Shown here in pieces: positions 34,293 to 44,939 of a stretch of 64,000 nt of DNA (position 1 is its first letter; every line of letters begins with the position of its first letter). The stretch comes from Deltaproteobacteria bacterium (GTDB lineage: Bacteria; Desulfobacterota; Desulfuromonadia; Geobacterales; JAJYBI01). Position numbers and translations under genes: made by a program. The notes below the pieces were generated by a model. The model was given only the letters and a program-made list of their open reading frames with translations, had not been told where the DNA came from and ran no database searches. Location: the NCBI GenBank assembly GCA_021779095.1, contig JAJYBI010000012.1, forward strand, positions 1 through 64,000, read 5' to 3'.

Positions 34293-35273
34293 CTACCAGC
34301 GGATCAGCGCCGACCCCCAGGTAAGCCCGCCGCCGAAGGCATCGAACAGGACGATGTCGTTATCCCTGATCCGGCCGGCACGGTGTGCTTCATCGAGTGC
34401 GATGGGGATGGATGCGGCGGAGGTGTTGCCGTAGCGCTCCAGGTTGACGAACAGCTGGTGGTCGGCCAGACCGAGCCGCTTGCCGATGGCGTCGATGATG
34501 CGGCGGTTGGCCTGGTGGGGGATGAACAGTCCGATATCGGTGGTGGAGCAGCCGTTCGCCTGGAGCGCCTCCAGTGCGGCCTCCTCCATGGCGCGGACGG
34601 CGAGCTTGAATACCTCGTTCCCCTGCATCGTGAGGTAGACGAGCTGTTCGTCCAGCGTCTTCTGGACGGCGGGATTCCTGCTGCCGCAGCCAGCCTGGTA
34701 CAGGAGTTCCCAGTAGCTGCCGTCACTGTGCAGGTGGGTGGACTGGACCCCCCTGCCGTCGTCGCATACCTCCAGCAGCACCGCACCGGCACCGTCGCCG
34801 AACAGAAGACAGGTGTTCCGGTCCGTCCAATCCACGGTCCGGGACATCACCTCCGCACCGATGACGAGCGCACGGCGCATGGCCCCGGAGCCGATGAACT
34901 TCTCCGCCACGGACAGGGCATAGACAAACCCGGAACAGGCCGCCGACAGGTCGAACGCCGTGGCGCGGGTCGCCTTCAGTTCGCTCTGGACGAGACAGGC
35001 GGTGGACGGGAACGGGAAATCGGGAGACAGTGTCCCGACGATGATGAGATCCACATCCACGGCCGGAACGCCAGCCATCTCCAGGGCGCGGCGTGCGGCG
35101 AGAGCGGCGAAGGTGGAGGTGTACTCCCCCTCCGCGGCGATGCGGCGCTCCTTGATGCCGGTACGGGTCGTGATCCATTCGTCGCTCGTGTCCACCATCT
35201 TTTCCAGATCGAAGTTCGTCAGCACCCTGTCGGGGACTGCGGAACCGGTACCGATAATGCGAGCGCGGATCAT
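34293..35273 (-). CDS. fabH: 3-oxoacyl-ACP synthase III
   Basis: This initiating condensing enzyme of 326 residues joins acetyl-CoA and malonyl-ACP. The triad is visible as Cys113 (S-A-A-C-S-G-F), His in P-H-Q-A-N-R-R, and Asn in Y-G-N-T-S-A. It starts three bases after plsX. Confidence 0.96.
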   Translation of the reverse strand: MIRARIIGTGSAVPDRVLTNFDLEKMVDTSDEWITTRTGIKERRIAAEGEYTSTFAALAARRALEMAGVPAVDVDLIIVGTLSPDFPFPSTACLVQSELKATRATAFDLSAACSGFVYALSVAEKFIGSGAMRRALVIGAEVMSRTVDWTDRNTCLLFGDGAGAVLLEVCDDGRGVQSTHLHSDGSYWELLYQAGCGSRNPAVQKTLDEQLVYLTMQGNEVFKLAVRAMEEAALEALQANGCSTTDIGLFIPHQANRRIIDAIGKRLGLADHQLFVNLERYGNTSAASIPIALDEAHRAGRIRDNDIVLFDAFGGGLTWGSALIRW

Positions 35274-35276
35274 GAG

Positions 35277-36326
35277 CTACCTTCCCTCTCCGGCCGATGC
35301 CGCCGTTGGCTCTTCGGCCTGCTGTGAGTAGACGGATACGTTTTCCAGAAGCTTTTCCGCCATCCGTTTGGTAACGCCCTTGCTGGCGTAGTCGTGGGCA
35401 AAACGGATGGCGTTCTTGATCGCCTTGGCGTTGGAACCGCCGTGGCAGATCATCCCGACACCGTCAATCCCCAATAGCGGCGCACCGCCGTATTCCGCGT
35501 AGTCGACTTTTCGCTTGAAGTTGCTGAACGCCTGGCGTGACAGGAGGTAACCGACCTTGGAAAGGAAACTCTTCTTGATCTCGTCCTTGAGCATCTTGCC
35601 GACCGCCTCGGCAAGCCCTTCGGAGAGCTTGAGGACAACATTGCCGACGAACCCGTCGCAGACGACCACGTCGACCATGCCGTTGAAGATGTCGCGTCCC
35701 TCCACGTAACCGGCATACGCGGAAGACCTCTGCTTGAGGAGGAGATGGGTCTCCCGGGTCAGCTCGTTCCCCTTGCTCTCCTCTTCACCGTTGGAAAGGA
35801 GGCCGACCCGGGGATTTTCCACCCCCATGACGTGGCGCGCATACACTTCGCCCATGATGGCGAACTGCATGAGGTGGACCGGCTTGCAGTCCACGTTCCC
35901 CCCCACGTCCAGCACCAGCGTCTTTCCTTCAAGTGTGGGAAATATCTGGGCGATGGCAGGCCGCTCGATCCCCTTGAGCCGTTTCAGCACGAACATGCCG
36001 GCGGCCATGGTCGCACCGGAATTCCCGGCACTCACCACGGCGTCGGCCTCACCGTTCTTCACCAGCTCGAAGGCTACCCGTATCGAGGAGTCCTTCTTCT
36101 TGCGCACCGCATCCGACGCGGAGTCGTGCATCCCCACCACTTCGCTCGCATGACGGACGGAGATCTTGAGCCCGGACGTGGCATACCGCTCCAGCTCCCG
36201 GCCAAGACGCTCGGCATCCCCGACGAGGATAATGGGAATGCCCCATTGCCGGGCAGCAGCCACCGCACCTTCGACTTCTACCACGGGGGCATGGTCGCCA
36301 CCCATTGCATCGACAGCAACTATCAT
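35277..36326 (-). CDS. plsX: Phosphate acyltransferase PlsX
   Basis: The 349-residue enzyme makes acyl-phosphate from acyl-ACP for phospholipid synthesis. It starts [14 protein letters not shown], the PlsX signature, and has [10 protein letters not shown]. It links the fatty acid genes to membrane lipid synthesis in the same operon. Confidence 0.96.
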   Translation of the reverse strand: MIVAVDAMGGDHAPVVEVEGAVAAARQWGIPIILVGDAERLGRELERYATSGLKISVRHASEVVGMHDSASDAVRKKKDSSIRVAFELVKNGEADAVVSAGNSGATMAAGMFVLKRLKGIERPAIAQIFPTLEGKTLVLDVGGNVDCKPVHLMQFAIMGEVYARHVMGVENPRVGLLSNGEEESKGNELTRETHLLLKQRSSAYAGYVEGRDIFNGMVDVVVCDGFVGNVVLKLSEGLAEAVGKMLKDEIKKSFLSKVGYLLSRQAFSNFKRKVDYAEYGGAPLLGIDGVGMICHGGSNAKAIKNAIRFAHDYASKGVTKRMAEKLLENVSVYSQQAEEPTAASAGEGR

Positions 36327-36368
36327 ACGTCCCCTGTACAGTGGATTCCGGATCGCGTTACCGCTGGA

Positions 36369-36551
36369 CTACAGCTCTTCGGCCGAAAGCACTTCCTTTC
36401 CCTTGTAGGTGCCGCACGAGGTGCAGACACGGTGGGGAAGCTTGGGAGCCTTGCACTGGGGGCAGACGGAAACCGTGGGGGGGGTCAGGAAGTCGTGGGC
36501 CCGACGCATATTCTTGCGTGATTTGGATGTCTTTTTCTTAGGTACTGCCAT
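36369..36551 (-). CDS. rpmF: Large ribosomal subunit protein bL32
   Basis: This small basic protein of 60 residues begins [12 protein letters not shown]. It has the zinc motif C-P-Q-C ... C-T-S-C (four cysteines), so it is the zinc-binding form. It lies between yceD and plsX as in many bacteria. Confidence 0.97.
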   Translation of the reverse strand: MAVPKKKTSKSRKNMRRAHDFLTPPTVSVCPQCKAPKLPHRVCTSCGTYKGKEVLSAEEL

Positions 36552-36564
36552 GTCTCGTTCTCCT

Positions 36565-37104
36565 TTATTTAACTGCCTTGAAATCCTGCAATGCGCTGAA
36601 ACTCAAACCCGCCACCGCCCGCTCGCAGCCGCAGTCGCCCTGATTCAGATCGGCGCCGCACCGGCTGCACAGCCCCTGGCACTCCTCGCGACAGAGCGGC
36701 TTGAACGGAATCTCCATAACGACCTGCTCCTGCATCTCATCGAGCAGGTCTATCTCGTCACCCGAAAACGTCGCCGTCACCAGGTCCTGCTCCGCGAGCT
36801 CCACCTCGTCCTCGTCAGCCCCCCTGGAGGACTCCCGGGAGAAGTAGATGGTGAATGCCGACCGCAGGTCGGCCGCAAACTCCACAAGACAGCGCGAGCA
36901 GGCCATCCGCACGGCAACACCGACAGAGCCGGAAACGCGAAACAGATCGTACTCGCGCGTTGCGGTCACCTGGAGACCGACCGGCGACAGAAAAGCGCAC
37001 TCCCCCTCCTCCTGCATGCGGGACAGCACCGGATAACCGGCGACCTCCTCTTCCGCCGACAGGACGAGAGGTTTTTCCTTTATATCGTCAATCCGTATCT
37101 TCAC
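36565..37104 (-). CDS. yceD: YceD/DUF177 family protein
   Basis: The 179-residue protein belongs to the family encoded upstream of rpmF and implicated in 23S rRNA maturation. It has C-S-R-C near the middle (about 63-66) and a Cys-rich C-terminal segment [13 protein letters not shown], which looks like a zinc site. First gene of the fatty acid operon; a near-consensus promoter lies upstream. Confidence 0.9.
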   Translation of the reverse strand: MKIRIDDIKEKPLVLSAEEEVAGYPVLSRMQEEGECAFLSPVGLQVTATREYDLFRVSGSVGVAVRMACSRCLVEFAADLRSAFTIYFSRESSRGADEDEVELAEQDLVTATFSGDEIDLLDEMQEQVVMEIPFKPLCREECQGLCSRCGADLNQGDCGCERAVAGLSFSALQDFKAVK

Positions 37105-37135
37105 AGGTCACCAAGTACATCTTTGAAAGTGGCTC

Positions 37136-37163
37136 AGTATAAAGAATATGGACAGATTGTCAA
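37136..37163 (-). promoter_or_regulatory. Promoter of the yceD-rpmF-plsX-fab operon
   Basis: On the minus strand TTGACA (37158-37163) and TATACT (37136-37141) are separated by 16 bases, giving a short leader before the yceD ATG at 37104. Confidence 0.75.
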
Positions 37164-37276
37164 GGCAAATCACACGGTCAGTAGTCGCAATCCCGGCGCC
37201 CCTCCCGACTGCCCGCTACCGCCGCATACGGCGACGATCAGCCCCGAATCGGGAGCAACGGCGGGAAGGAACGCTC

Positions 37277-37627
37277 TCAGATGGTGACCGTTTCACCGGG
37301 TCTGATGGGAGGCAGCGAAGGAGTCGAAAGCGAGAGATAACAGAGGGTAAAAAACAGAATGATAACGACTGCCAGAGCGACAAGCGCCGGTAAAAGGGGT
37401 TCGTTCCCGGTTTCCCGCCTGCGCACTGCCCCGGCAACCGCCGTCATGATGCCGGCCCCGCTGACGAGACCACCGACAAACAGACCGAAAAAGACCAACT
37501 CTGCCACGCTGATGGTGGAAAAGAAGAGCGACCGCACGAGCCGGTCAGCGTAGAAAGTGGCAAGGATGATCGTCGCGATACCGACCGTAACAAGATTGAG
37601 GCCGCGCCGAACTGTACGCCGGTGCAT
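37277..37627 (-). CDS. Small membrane protein of unknown function
   Basis: This 116-residue protein has three hydrophobic segments (about residues 11-25, 38-67 and 79-99) and a basic N-terminus, so it is probably an inner-membrane protein. I do not recognise a family. It starts three bases after the YrdC-family gene and is likely co-transcribed with it. Confidence 0.7.
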   Translation of the reverse strand: MHRRTVRRGLNLVTVGIATIILATFYADRLVRSLFFSTISVAELVFFGLFVGGLVSGAGIMTAVAGAVRRRETGNEPLLPALVALAVVIILFFTLCYLSLSTPSLPPIRPGETVTI

Positions 37628-37630
37628 GGG

Positions 37631-38248
37631 TCAGGCGCCCCCTTCGCACCAGCTCACATCGCCCACGCCGGCACGCAGGACCTCGGGCCGGTCACCGATC
37701 AGACTCACGACGGAACTCACGTCGGGTGGAAGTATGCCGCCGTCAACCACCAGGTCGAGCTGTTTCCCCATTTCCTGTTCCGCCTGGAGCGGATCTCCGA
37801 TAGGCTCCTCGCCGGACCGGTTGGCGCTGGTGGTGATGATGGGATGCCCCAGCTCGCGTACCAGCGACAGACAGATCCGGTTGTCCGGAATCCGGATGCC
37901 GACGGTCTTCTGTCGGGTGAGCAGAAGGTCGGGCACCACGCTGCTCGCCTCGAGCACGAAAGTATAGGGACCGGGGAGGAGACGCCGCATCAGCTTGAAG
38001 GCGTAGTTACTGACCCGGGCGTACCGGGCGACCTCGGAGAGATCGGCACAGATGAACGAGAACGGCTTCTTCTTTTCCCGCTGCTTGAGAAGGTAGATCC
38101 GTTCGATCCCCCTCTTGTTGAAGATACTGCAGCCGATACCGTAGGTGGTATCGGTGGGATACGCGATGATGCCGCCACGGTCGAGGATCTCGACGACGCG
38201 GGCGATATGTCGCGGCTGGGGATTGTCGGGGTTGATCTGCAGTATCAT
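37631..38248 (-). CDS. YrdC/YciO-family protein (probable threonylcarbamoyl-AMP synthase)
   Basis: The 205-residue single-domain protein has the YrdC fold signatures: Y-P-T-D-T-T-Y-G-I-G-C (about 31-41), R-I-Y-L-L-K-Q-R, and L-P-G-P-Y-T-F-V-L. The N-terminus (I-N-P-D-N-P-Q-P-R) and P-G-P-Y-T-F are closer to YciO than to TsaC. TsaC makes threonylcarbamoyl-AMP for the t6A tRNA modification; YciO proteins are less efficient at it. The exact role is unsettled. Confidence 0.88.
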   Translation of the reverse strand: MILQINPDNPQPRHIARVVEILDRGGIIAYPTDTTYGIGCSIFNKRGIERIYLLKQREKKKPFSFICADLSEVARYARVSNYAFKLMRRLLPGPYTFVLEASSVVPDLLLTRQKTVGIRIPDNRICLSLVRELGHPIITTSANRSGEEPIGDPLQAEQEMGKQLDLVVDGGILPPDVSSVVSLIGDRPEVLRAGVGDVSWCEGGA

Positions 38249-38325
38249 GCTATCCAGCCCTGGAGACAGCGATTGTGAGTGTGTTCGCGGCGACGGCTCA
38301 CCGCCGGTTTTCAGCGCAAAGCCAG

Positions 38326-38775
38326 CTATTTGCCAGTATGGCCAAACCCGCCGTCACCTCGAGCGGTGCTCTCCAGTTCCTCGACCGGTACCAGGACGGC
38401 CCGGACAAAGGGGGCGATAACCATCTGGGCGATCCGTTCGCCGGAGCGGATCAGGAACGGTTCCGTACCGTGGTTGATGACGATGACCCCGATCTCCCCA
38501 CGGTAATCGGGATCTATGGTGCCGGGTGCATTGACGAGCGCGATGCCGTGACGCAGCGCCAGACCGCTGCGGGGGCGGATCTGTGCCTCGTACCCGTCGG
38601 GCAGCTCGATAGCGATACCGGTAGGCACGAGTGTTCGCTCGCCGGGGTGGAGCAGCAGGTCGTCGGCCAGCTCCGCACACAGATCCATCCCCGCCGCATG
38701 GGAGGTCATGTACACCGGCAGAGGAACGACGCTTCCGGGGTTCAAACGCCGGACCTTGACAACAACGGAATGCAC
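38326..38775 (-). CDS. dut: dUTP diphosphatase
   Basis: This trimeric dUTPase hydrolyses dUTP to dUMP, keeping uracil out of DNA and feeding thymidylate synthesis. The GTG start at 38775 gives 149 residues, the usual length; the longer frame would overlap the peptidase gene. All five motifs are visible, including [17 protein letters not shown] and the C-terminal G-D-G-G-F-G-H-T-G. It starts eight bases after the M16 peptidase stop codon. Confidence 0.93.
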   Translation of the reverse strand: MHSVVVKVRRLNPGSVVPLPVYMTSHAAGMDLCAELADDLLLHPGERTLVPTGIAIELPDGYEAQIRPRSGLALRHGIALVNAPGTIDPDYRGEIGVIVINHGTEPFLIRSGERIAQMVIAPFVRAVLVPVEELESTARGDGGFGHTGK

Positions 38776-38783
38776 CGGAGCCG

Positions 38784-40034
38784 TCACAGCGACAGCTCCC
38801 ACACACGCTGGCCGTCGACCCGCCCCAACATAACGAGGGTCGCACACTCCTCACAGAACAGCTCGTTGCAGACCCGGTTGAGGCTCTCCGGCGAGACCCG
38901 GTCGAAGCCGGCCATGATTGCATCCAGCGACTGGTAGGCCCCGAAATAGATCTCGTTCTTCGCCAGCTTCGACATCCGGTTGTCGCTGCTTTCCAACGAC
39001 AAGAGGATGTTCCCCTTGATCTGGTCTTTCGCCGCCTGGAGTTCTGCGGGAGAAACGGCTTCGTGCTTGAGCCGGCGCATCTCGCCGACGGTGATCTCGA
39101 TCAGCTCGTCCAGTTGCTCCGGACTCGTCCCCGCATATACCGCCAACGAACCGGCATCGGCGTATGAAGTCATGTAGGAGTAGATGGAGTAGGCAAGCCC
39201 CTTTTTCTCCCGCACCTCCTGGAACAGCCGGGAGCTCATGCTCCCACCGAGGATGGAGTTCAGAAGGTACGCCTCGTGGCGACGTTCGTCCGTCTGTGAT
39301 ATACCCGGGACTCCGAGGCAGAGGTGCACCTGCTCCAGGTCCTTCTCCACCACCTCGCATCCGTTCAACTGCACCGGGGCAGCTCCCACACCGTCCACAG
39401 CCCGCTCTTCTACGCCGCCGAATCGGCCGGTCAGAAACCGCAACAGTTCGTCGTGATCCAGATTGCCGGCAACGGTGATAATGACATCGGCGGAGTGATA
39501 GGCCTCGTCCTTGTAGGTCATCAGGCAGTCGCGGGAAAAACTCTCCACGTTCGTGACGTTGCCGATGATCGGCCGGCCGAGGGGGTGGTCCTTCCAGAAG
39601 TTCTGGAAGAAGAGGTTGCTGATGTAGTCGTCCGGGGTATCCTCCAGCAGGTTGATCTCCTGCAGGATGACCCGCCGTTCCTTTTCTATCTCGTCGGCGG
39701 CAAAGGTGGAATGGAGGAAGATGTCGGACAGAAGATCGACGGCCCGGGGAAGATACCGGTCGAGCACCTTGGCGTAGTAGCAGACGTACTCGCGGCCGGT
39801 AAACGCGTTCAGAACCCCGCCCACCGAATCGATTTCGCGGGCGATATCCAGGGCACTGCGGCTGTGCGTACCCTTGAAAAGGAGGTGTTCGATAAAATGG
39901 GCGACGCCGTTCGACTCCCGCCGTTCGTGGCGGGAGCCGTTGGCGACCCAGATCCCCACGGATACGGAAAGTGCGTGGGGAAGTTTTTCCGAAATGACAC
40001 GGATGCCATTGCTGAGGACGGTTTTGGTGACCAT
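38784..40034 (-). CDS. M16-family zinc peptidase
   Basis: This 416-residue processing-peptidase-like protein has the inverted zinc motif H-F-I-E-H (His46, Glu49, His50) and a typical N-terminus ([10 protein letters not shown]). The ATG at 40034 fits the family start; the upstream in-frame extension overlaps pnp and is rejected. Homologues (YmxG/PqqL-like) are common next to pnp. No signal peptide is seen, so it is probably cytoplasmic. The substrate is unknown. Confidence 0.9.
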   Translation of the reverse strand: MVTKTVLSNGIRVISEKLPHALSVSVGIWVANGSRHERRESNGVAHFIEHLLFKGTHSRSALDIAREIDSVGGVLNAFTGREYVCYYAKVLDRYLPRAVDLLSDIFLHSTFAADEIEKERRVILQEINLLEDTPDDYISNLFFQNFWKDHPLGRPIIGNVTNVESFSRDCLMTYKDEAYHSADVIITVAGNLDHDELLRFLTGRFGGVEERAVDGVGAAPVQLNGCEVVEKDLEQVHLCLGVPGISQTDERRHEAYLLNSILGGSMSSRLFQEVREKKGLAYSIYSYMTSYADAGSLAVYAGTSPEQLDELIEITVGEMRRLKHEAVSPAELQAAKDQIKGNILLSLESSDNRMSKLAKNEIYFGAYQSLDAIMAGFDRVSPESLNRVCNELFCEECATLVMLGRVDGQRVWELSL

Positions 40035-40078
40035 GGAAACACTATATCTACTGTTTCGGAAAAGACCAGAACCGGCGT

Positions 40079-42172
40079 TTAATTTTCCGGCAGGGCCTCG
40101 CCGAGTGCTTCCTTGCGCGAGAGCTTTATCTTGCCCTGCTTGTCGATGCCGATACATTTCACCAGCACCCTGTCACCCTCGTTGAGTATGTCGGTCACGT
40201 TCTTCACCCGTTCCTTGTCCAGCTCGGAGATATGAACGAGACCGTCGGTGCCGGGGAAGATTTCGACAAACGCGCCGAACTCCATGATCTTCTTGACCGT
40301 GCCCATGTACAGCTTGCCCTCTTCCGCTTCGGCGGTGAGATCGCGGATCATCTTGATGGCGAGATCGCAGGCGGCCTTGTCGGCGCTGGCGATGTTGATC
40401 TTGCCCGTATCCTCGATGTCGATGGTGACGCCGGTGGCATCGGTGATACCGCGGATGTTCTTGCCGCCGGAACCGATGACGTCGCGAATCTTGTCCACCT
40501 TGACAAAGATGGTGGTGATGCGCGGCGCGTAGGTGGAGAGATCGGCGCGGGGGGTGCTGATGGTCTCGGCCATCTTGCCGAGAATGTGCAGCCTCCCCTC
40601 CCGGGCCTGTGCCAGCGCCTTCTGCATGATCTCACGGGTCACGCCGGTGATCTTGATGTCCATCTGCAGGGCGGTCACACCTTCGGCAGTACCTGCAACC
40701 TTGAAGTCCATGTCCCCCAGGTGGTCCTCGTCGCCGAGGATGTCGGAGAGGATCGCCACGTCGTCCCCCTCTTTGATGAGCCCCATGGCGATACCGGCGA
40801 CCGGCGCCGCAATGGGAATACCGGCATCCATCATGGAGAGGGAGCCGCCGCAGACGGTGGCCATGGAGGACGAACCGTTGCTCTCCAGCGTTTCAGAGAC
40901 AACCCGGATCGTGTAGGGGAAATCGTCGTGCTTCGGCAGTACGCGCTCCAGTGCGCGCTCCGCCAGGGCGCCGTGACCGATCTCGCGCCGGCCCGGTCCC
41001 AGCCGGAAGCTGGTCTCGCCAACGGAATACGGCGGGAAGTTGTAGTGCAGCAAGAACCGCTTGCGGCTCTCGCCGTACAGGGAGTCGATCCGCTGCTCAT
41101 CCACGGAGGTGCCGAGGGTCGCGGTGACGAGCGCCTGGGTCTCGCCGCGGGTGAAGAGGGCCGAACCGTGGACACGGGGAAGAAGCGCCGCCTCGGTGCT
41201 GATGGGACGGATCGTCCGCGTGTCGCGGCCGTCGATCCGCTCGCCGTCCTTGATGATATGCTCACGCACCAGCTCGTACTCGAAGTCGCCCAGAAACCCC
41301 TTGATCTCCTTCTCGCGCCCTTCGTACTCCCCGACCAGCGCCGCCACGGTCTCGTCGGTGATGACATCGATCCGGTTGTGACGCTCCACCTTGGACTTGA
41401 TCCGCACCGCATCCTTGATGCCGGCATAGGCAAGCTCCTTGGCCCGCGCCTTCAACGCCTCGTCCACCACCGGCGGAGCGATCTCGCGCTTCGCCACGCC
41501 CGCCTTCTTGCGCAGTTCCTCCTGGGCGGCGAGAATCGGCTGCACCGCGTCCTTGCCGAAAAAGACCGCCTCCAGCATGTCGTCTTCAGACACGATGGCA
41601 GCGCCCCCTTCGACCATGCAGATCGCATCCCTGCTGGCGGCGACGACGATCTCGATGTCGCTCTTTTCCAGCTCTTCCGCGGTGGGATTGGCGATGAACT
41701 TGCCATCGACGCGTCCCACCTTCACGCCGGCGATCGGTCCGAAGAACGGGATATCCGAGACCTCGAGGGCGGCGGATGCGCCGATCATGGAAAGGATGCC
41801 GGGATCGTTGTCCTTGTCCGCGGAAAGGACGGTGGCCATGATCTGGGTGTCATTGAGGAAGTTTTCCGGGAAGAGCGGGCGGATCGGCCGGTCGATAAGA
41901 CGGCAGATCAGGGTCTCCGCATCGGAGGGACGCGCCTCGCGCTTGAAGAACCCGCCGGGGATCTTCCCTCCCGCGTAGGCCTTCTCCTGGTAGTTGACGG
42001 TAAGGGGGAAGAAATCCTGTCCCTCCTTGGCGGTCTTCGTGGCAACCGCCGTTACAAGGACCACGGTGTCGCCGCAGCTGACGACGACCGCGCCGCTGGC
42101 CTGCTTGGCCATCTTGCCGGTGGAAATGGTGATTGTTCTGCCGCTGAACGGCACTTCTACGGTATGTTCCAT
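40079..42172 (-). CDS. pnp: Polyribonucleotide nucleotidyltransferase
   Basis: This 3'-to-5' phosphorolytic exoribonuclease has 697 residues, with two RNase PH domains, a KH domain ([13 protein letters not shown], about 560) and a C-terminal S1 domain ([17 protein letters not shown]). The ATG at 42172 has AGGAG about ten bases upstream; the longer in-frame extension covers the structured leader and is rejected. It follows rpsO as in most bacteria. Confidence 0.97.
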   Translation of the reverse strand: MEHTVEVPFSGRTITISTGKMAKQASGAVVVSCGDTVVLVTAVATKTAKEGQDFFPLTVNYQEKAYAGGKIPGGFFKREARPSDAETLICRLIDRPIRPLFPENFLNDTQIMATVLSADKDNDPGILSMIGASAALEVSDIPFFGPIAGVKVGRVDGKFIANPTAEELEKSDIEIVVAASRDAICMVEGGAAIVSEDDMLEAVFFGKDAVQPILAAQEELRKKAGVAKREIAPPVVDEALKARAKELAYAGIKDAVRIKSKVERHNRIDVITDETVAALVGEYEGREKEIKGFLGDFEYELVREHIIKDGERIDGRDTRTIRPISTEAALLPRVHGSALFTRGETQALVTATLGTSVDEQRIDSLYGESRKRFLLHYNFPPYSVGETSFRLGPGRREIGHGALAERALERVLPKHDDFPYTIRVVSETLESNGSSSMATVCGGSLSMMDAGIPIAAPVAGIAMGLIKEGDDVAILSDILGDEDHLGDMDFKVAGTAEGVTALQMDIKITGVTREIMQKALAQAREGRLHILGKMAETISTPRADLSTYAPRITTIFVKVDKIRDVIGSGGKNIRGITDATGVTIDIEDTGKINIASADKAACDLAIKMIRDLTAEAEEGKLYMGTVKKIMEFGAFVEIFPGTDGLVHISELDKERVKNVTDILNEGDRVLVKCIGIDKQGKIKLSRKEALGEALPEN

Positions 42173-42208
42173 AATTTTTCTGTCTCCTGACCCTTCGGTC
42201 GTAATGAC

Positions 42209-42298
42209 TGTTGGGGCCGTCGACAAAACAGCCAGACCGGTCAGTCTGGCAGCTTTATCCACGCCCCCAACAAATGACAAATGGGCACGAGGCCCATT
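42209..42298 (-). promoter_or_regulatory. Structured pnp leader (long stem-loop)
   Basis: In the rpsO-pnp gap, tgttgggg (42209-42216) can pair with ccccaaca (42265-42272). An inner stem of about 13 positions with two mismatches is capped by gccagac / gtctggc (42231-42250). A second hairpin, aatgggc / gcccatt, lies at 42280-42298. In E. coli a comparable leader stem is cut by RNase III and lets PNPase repress its own mRNA; the same control is inferred here. Confidence 0.6.
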
Positions 42299-42307
42299 CC
42301 GGAAAAA

Positions 42308-42340
42308 TGAAAGGCAATATACCCCGGGGATCGAGGTATA
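42308..42340 (-). terminator. Terminator-like hairpin after rpsO
   Basis: The stem tatacc / ggtata (42318-42340) encloses ccgggga and is followed on the minus strand by a T-rich stretch (TTGCCTTTCATTTTT). It lies ten bases past the rpsO stop codon and may give partial termination before pnp. Confidence 0.5.
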
Positions 42341-42350
42341 CTGCCTTCTG

Positions 42351-42617
42351 TTACCTTCTGATACCGAGCTTTTCGATGATGCTCTTATACCGCTCCACAT
42401 CCTTCTTCTTCAGGTAGTCCAGCAGCCGACGTCTCTGCCCGACCATCTTCAGCAGCCCGCGACGGCTGTGGTGGTCCTTCTTGTGAACCTTGAAGTGTTC
42501 CGTCAGATAGGTAATCCGCTCGGTAAGAATGGCAATCTGCACTTCCGGCGACCCGGTGTCGCTGTCATGCAGCTTGTGGGTATTGATAATCTCCTGCTTC
42601 TTGTCCGTTACCAGCAT
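42351..42617 (-). CDS. rpsO: Small ribosomal subunit protein uS15
   Basis: The 88-residue protein binds 16S rRNA and helps form the subunit bridge. It has [10 protein letters not shown] and [12 protein letters not shown]. The ATG at 42617 follows AGGAGGT closely; upstream in-frame codons add eight residues but lack a site. Confidence 0.97.
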   Translation of the reverse strand: MLVTDKKQEIINTHKLHDSDTGSPEVQIAILTERITYLTEHFKVHKKDHHSRRGLLKMVGQRRRLLDYLKKKDVERYKSIIEKLGIRR

Positions 42618-42643
42618 GTTCGCACCTCCTTTCCTCATCAATT

Positions 42644-42671
42644 TCTATAGTCTGCACCTTAACATAGTCAA
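42644..42671 (-). promoter_or_regulatory. rpsO promoter
   Basis: On the minus strand TTGACT (42666-42671) and TATAGA (42644-42649) are 16 bases apart, just upstream of rpsO and 38 bases after truB ends. Confidence 0.6.
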
Positions 42672-42708
42672 ACCGATGGCGTTCTGACTGTGTACCACAA
42701 AGGCCCTG

Positions 42709-43635
42709 TCATGTAAAGGGAAAGCTGGCAAATCCCCGCACGATCCGCAGATGCCTGACCGAATCTCCGTCGTCGGCAACCACCTCCGCCACAGCGGCCA
42801 GCCGGCCGGCAAATGAGAGGCGCACCAACGCTCCGGGAGACGTTGCGGCATACGTCGACTCGTTCTCCAGGTGGGAGCCGGGATCGCGCCCCTGGGCGAC
42901 CCGTTCGGCCCCCGACCGGGTCAGCACCAGCTCCCGCAGGTGTCCGAGCGCATCAAGCGGTGAAATCAGAAGCCTTTCGAGCGCTTCGGGGCCATCGACC
43001 TCCCGAAGTGCGTCCAGTGTTATGGCACTATCGAGGGAGAACGGCCCGCTGGCGAGGCGGCGCAGTTCGACGAGATGCGCCCCGCACCCGAGCTGCTCGC
43101 CCATGTCGTGGGCCAGGGTGCGCACATAGGTGCCGCGGGAGCATACAACCGTAAAGGTCACATCCGGCAGGGCGATTCCGTCGATGCGCAGCTCGTGCAC
43201 CTCGATGGGGCGTGCCTGGCGTTCCACCTCTTCCCCCTTGCGGGCCAGGCGGTACAGCGGCACTCCGTCGCGCTTCAACGCCGAAAACATGGGGGGAGTC
43301 TGGAGCAGCTCACCACAAAACCGCGCAGCAACCCGTTTCACTTCACCGTCGGTGACGGACCGCCAGTCGCCGTGAGAAACCGCCTGCCCCATGCAGTCCT
43401 GGGTATCCGTTGCAGTGCCGAGCCGCATGACCGCACGATACCTCTTGCGCCCTTCGTCCAGATACGGGATCGCCTTGGTCCCCTCGCCGAGGGCAACCGG
43501 CAGGACGCCGGTGGCGAAGGGGTCGAGGGTGCCGGTATGTCCGACCTTCTTCTGCCCCGCCGCACGGCGAACGGCGCTCACCACCCCGTGGGACGTGATC
43601 CCCTGCGGTTTGTCGATAACGATGAAGCCGTCCAT
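42709..43635 (-). CDS. truB: tRNA pseudouridine-55 synthase
   Basis: This 308-residue synthase makes pseudouridine 55 in the T-loop of tRNAs. The catalytic aspartate is in G-T-L-D-P-F-A-T-G-V-L, and D-K-P-Q-G-I-T-S-H near the start is typical. It follows the DHH phosphoesterase gene by four bases in the infB-region operon. Confidence 0.95.
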   Translation of the reverse strand: MDGFIVIDKPQGITSHGVVSAVRRAAGQKKVGHTGTLDPFATGVLPVALGEGTKAIPYLDEGRKRYRAVMRLGTATDTQDCMGQAVSHGDWRSVTDGEVKRVAARFCGELLQTPPMFSALKRDGVPLYRLARKGEEVERQARPIEVHELRIDGIALPDVTFTVVCSRGTYVRTLAHDMGEQLGCGAHLVELRRLASGPFSLDSAITLDALREVDGPEALERLLISPLDALGHLRELVLTRSGAERVAQGRDPGSHLENESTYAATSPGALVRLSFAGRLAAVAEVVADDGDSVRHLRIVRGFASFPFT

Positions 43636-43639
43636 CCGG

Positions 43640-44590
43640 TCAGAGGACCTGCTCCAGGTGGTCGAACACCCGCCGTCTCACCTCTTCCAGCGGTCCGGCA
43701 ACGGTGCAGCCGGCGGCGTTCCGGTGGCCGCCGCCGCCGAATGCGAACGCAATGGCGGAAACGTCCACCGTCCCCTTGGAGCGGAACCCGACCTTGATCC
43801 GCTCGGAGTCGATCTGCCGGAAGAATACCGCCACCTCGACCCCGTGGATGGAACGGGGATAATTGACGAATCCGTCCGTGAACTCGGCATTTGAACCGGT
43901 CTTCTCGTACATGTCGAGGGTGACGGTAACGGAGGCGAACAGACCGCTTCCCGAAACGGTGAGTGTTTCCAGAGCGAGGGCAAGGAGCTGGAGACGTTGC
44001 CGCGGCTGGTTCTCGTACAGCCGCTGTGCGATGAACCAGGGGTTCACCCCCAGCGACACCATCTCGCCGGCGATGGCGAACGCCTCCTGGTTGGCATTGG
44101 AATACCGGAAGGAACCGGTATCGGTGATCACGGAGGTATAGAGGCAACACGCCGTGTCGCAGGAGATGACTTCCCCCGCGGCCTTGATGATCCGATGAAC
44201 CAGGACACCGGTAGCTGCCGCCTTCGGATCGATCAGGTTGATGACGCCGAACTCCTCGCAGGTAACGTGGTGATCGAGGTTGATGTACGCACCGACACCG
44301 GTGAACGCGGCCAGCTCGTTCCCCGCACGTCGGAATTCGCCGACATCCAGGACAAAACAGATATCGAATCGGCGATCCGGCAACGCGTGAACGACCCGGT
44401 CGGCACCGGGAAGGAACGCGTAGTGGTCAGGCACCGGATCGCAGAAATAGACGGTGACGTCCTTGCCGAGCCCGCGGAGATGGCTGGCTAGCGCCAGCGT
44501 GGAACCGACCGCATCGCCGTCGGGGCTTTCATGGCTCGTCAGCAGAAAGCTGTCGTGGGTCGCAATCTCCTGCACGATACGGTCAAGCAT
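43640..44590 (-). CDS. nrnA: DHH-family oligoribonuclease/pAp phosphatase (NrnA-like)
   Basis: The 316-residue protein has the DHH motif (N-L-D-H-H-V-T), S-H-E-S-P-D-G-D-A-V-G-S near the start, and the DHHA1-type G-G-G-H-R-N-A-A-G-C at the end. It is expected to degrade very short RNAs and to dephosphorylate pAp, with Mn. Its start overlaps the end of rbfA by eight bases, so the two are translationally coupled. Confidence 0.92.
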   Translation of the reverse strand: MLDRIVQEIATHDSFLLTSHESPDGDAVGSTLALASHLRGLGKDVTVYFCDPVPDHYAFLPGADRVVHALPDRRFDICFVLDVGEFRRAGNELAAFTGVGAYINLDHHVTCEEFGVINLIDPKAAATGVLVHRIIKAAGEVISCDTACCLYTSVITDTGSFRYSNANQEAFAIAGEMVSLGVNPWFIAQRLYENQPRQRLQLLALALETLTVSGSGLFASVTVTLDMYEKTGSNAEFTDGFVNYPRSIHGVEVAVFFRQIDSERIKVGFRSKGTVDVSAIAFAFGGGGHRNAAGCTVAGPLEEVRRRVFDHLEQVL

Positions 44591-44939
44591 CGACGTCCCC
44601 CTCGGTGCCGATCTCCTTCAGGATCGCATCGATACGGTTTCCGTAGTCGAGGGAGGTATCGTACACGAAGTGGAGCTCCGGCACGTACCGCATCCGGAGC
44701 AACTTCCCCATCCCCTTGCGGATGAAGCTGCACGAACTGGCCAGCCCTGCCGCCGTCGCCTTCTTCTCTTCCTCGCTGCCGACGACGGTGAAATAGACCG
44801 TCGCATGGTGCAGATCGTCCGTCACCTTGACGCCGGTCACGGTCACGAACCCGATACGCGGGTCCTTCAGCCCCTTCACCAGTAACTGGGACACTATCTC
44901 ATGAATGGCTTCCGCCACCTTTTCGGAACGTTTGTACAT
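44583..44939 (-). CDS. rbfA: Ribosome-binding factor A
   Basis: This KH-fold protein of 118 residues is needed for 30S maturation and cold adaptation. I use the ATG at 44939, giving the family N-terminus M-Y-K-R-S-E-K-V-A-E-A-I; a GTG seven codons upstream is possible. K-D-P-R-I-G-F-V-T-V-T-G-V is clear. Confidence 0.94.
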   Translation of the reverse strand: MYKRSEKVAEAIHEIVSQLLVKGLKDPRIGFVTVTGVKVTDDLHHATVYFTVVGSEEEKKATAAGLASSCSFIRKGMGKLLRMRYVPELHFVYDTSLDYGNRIDAILKEIGTEGDVDA

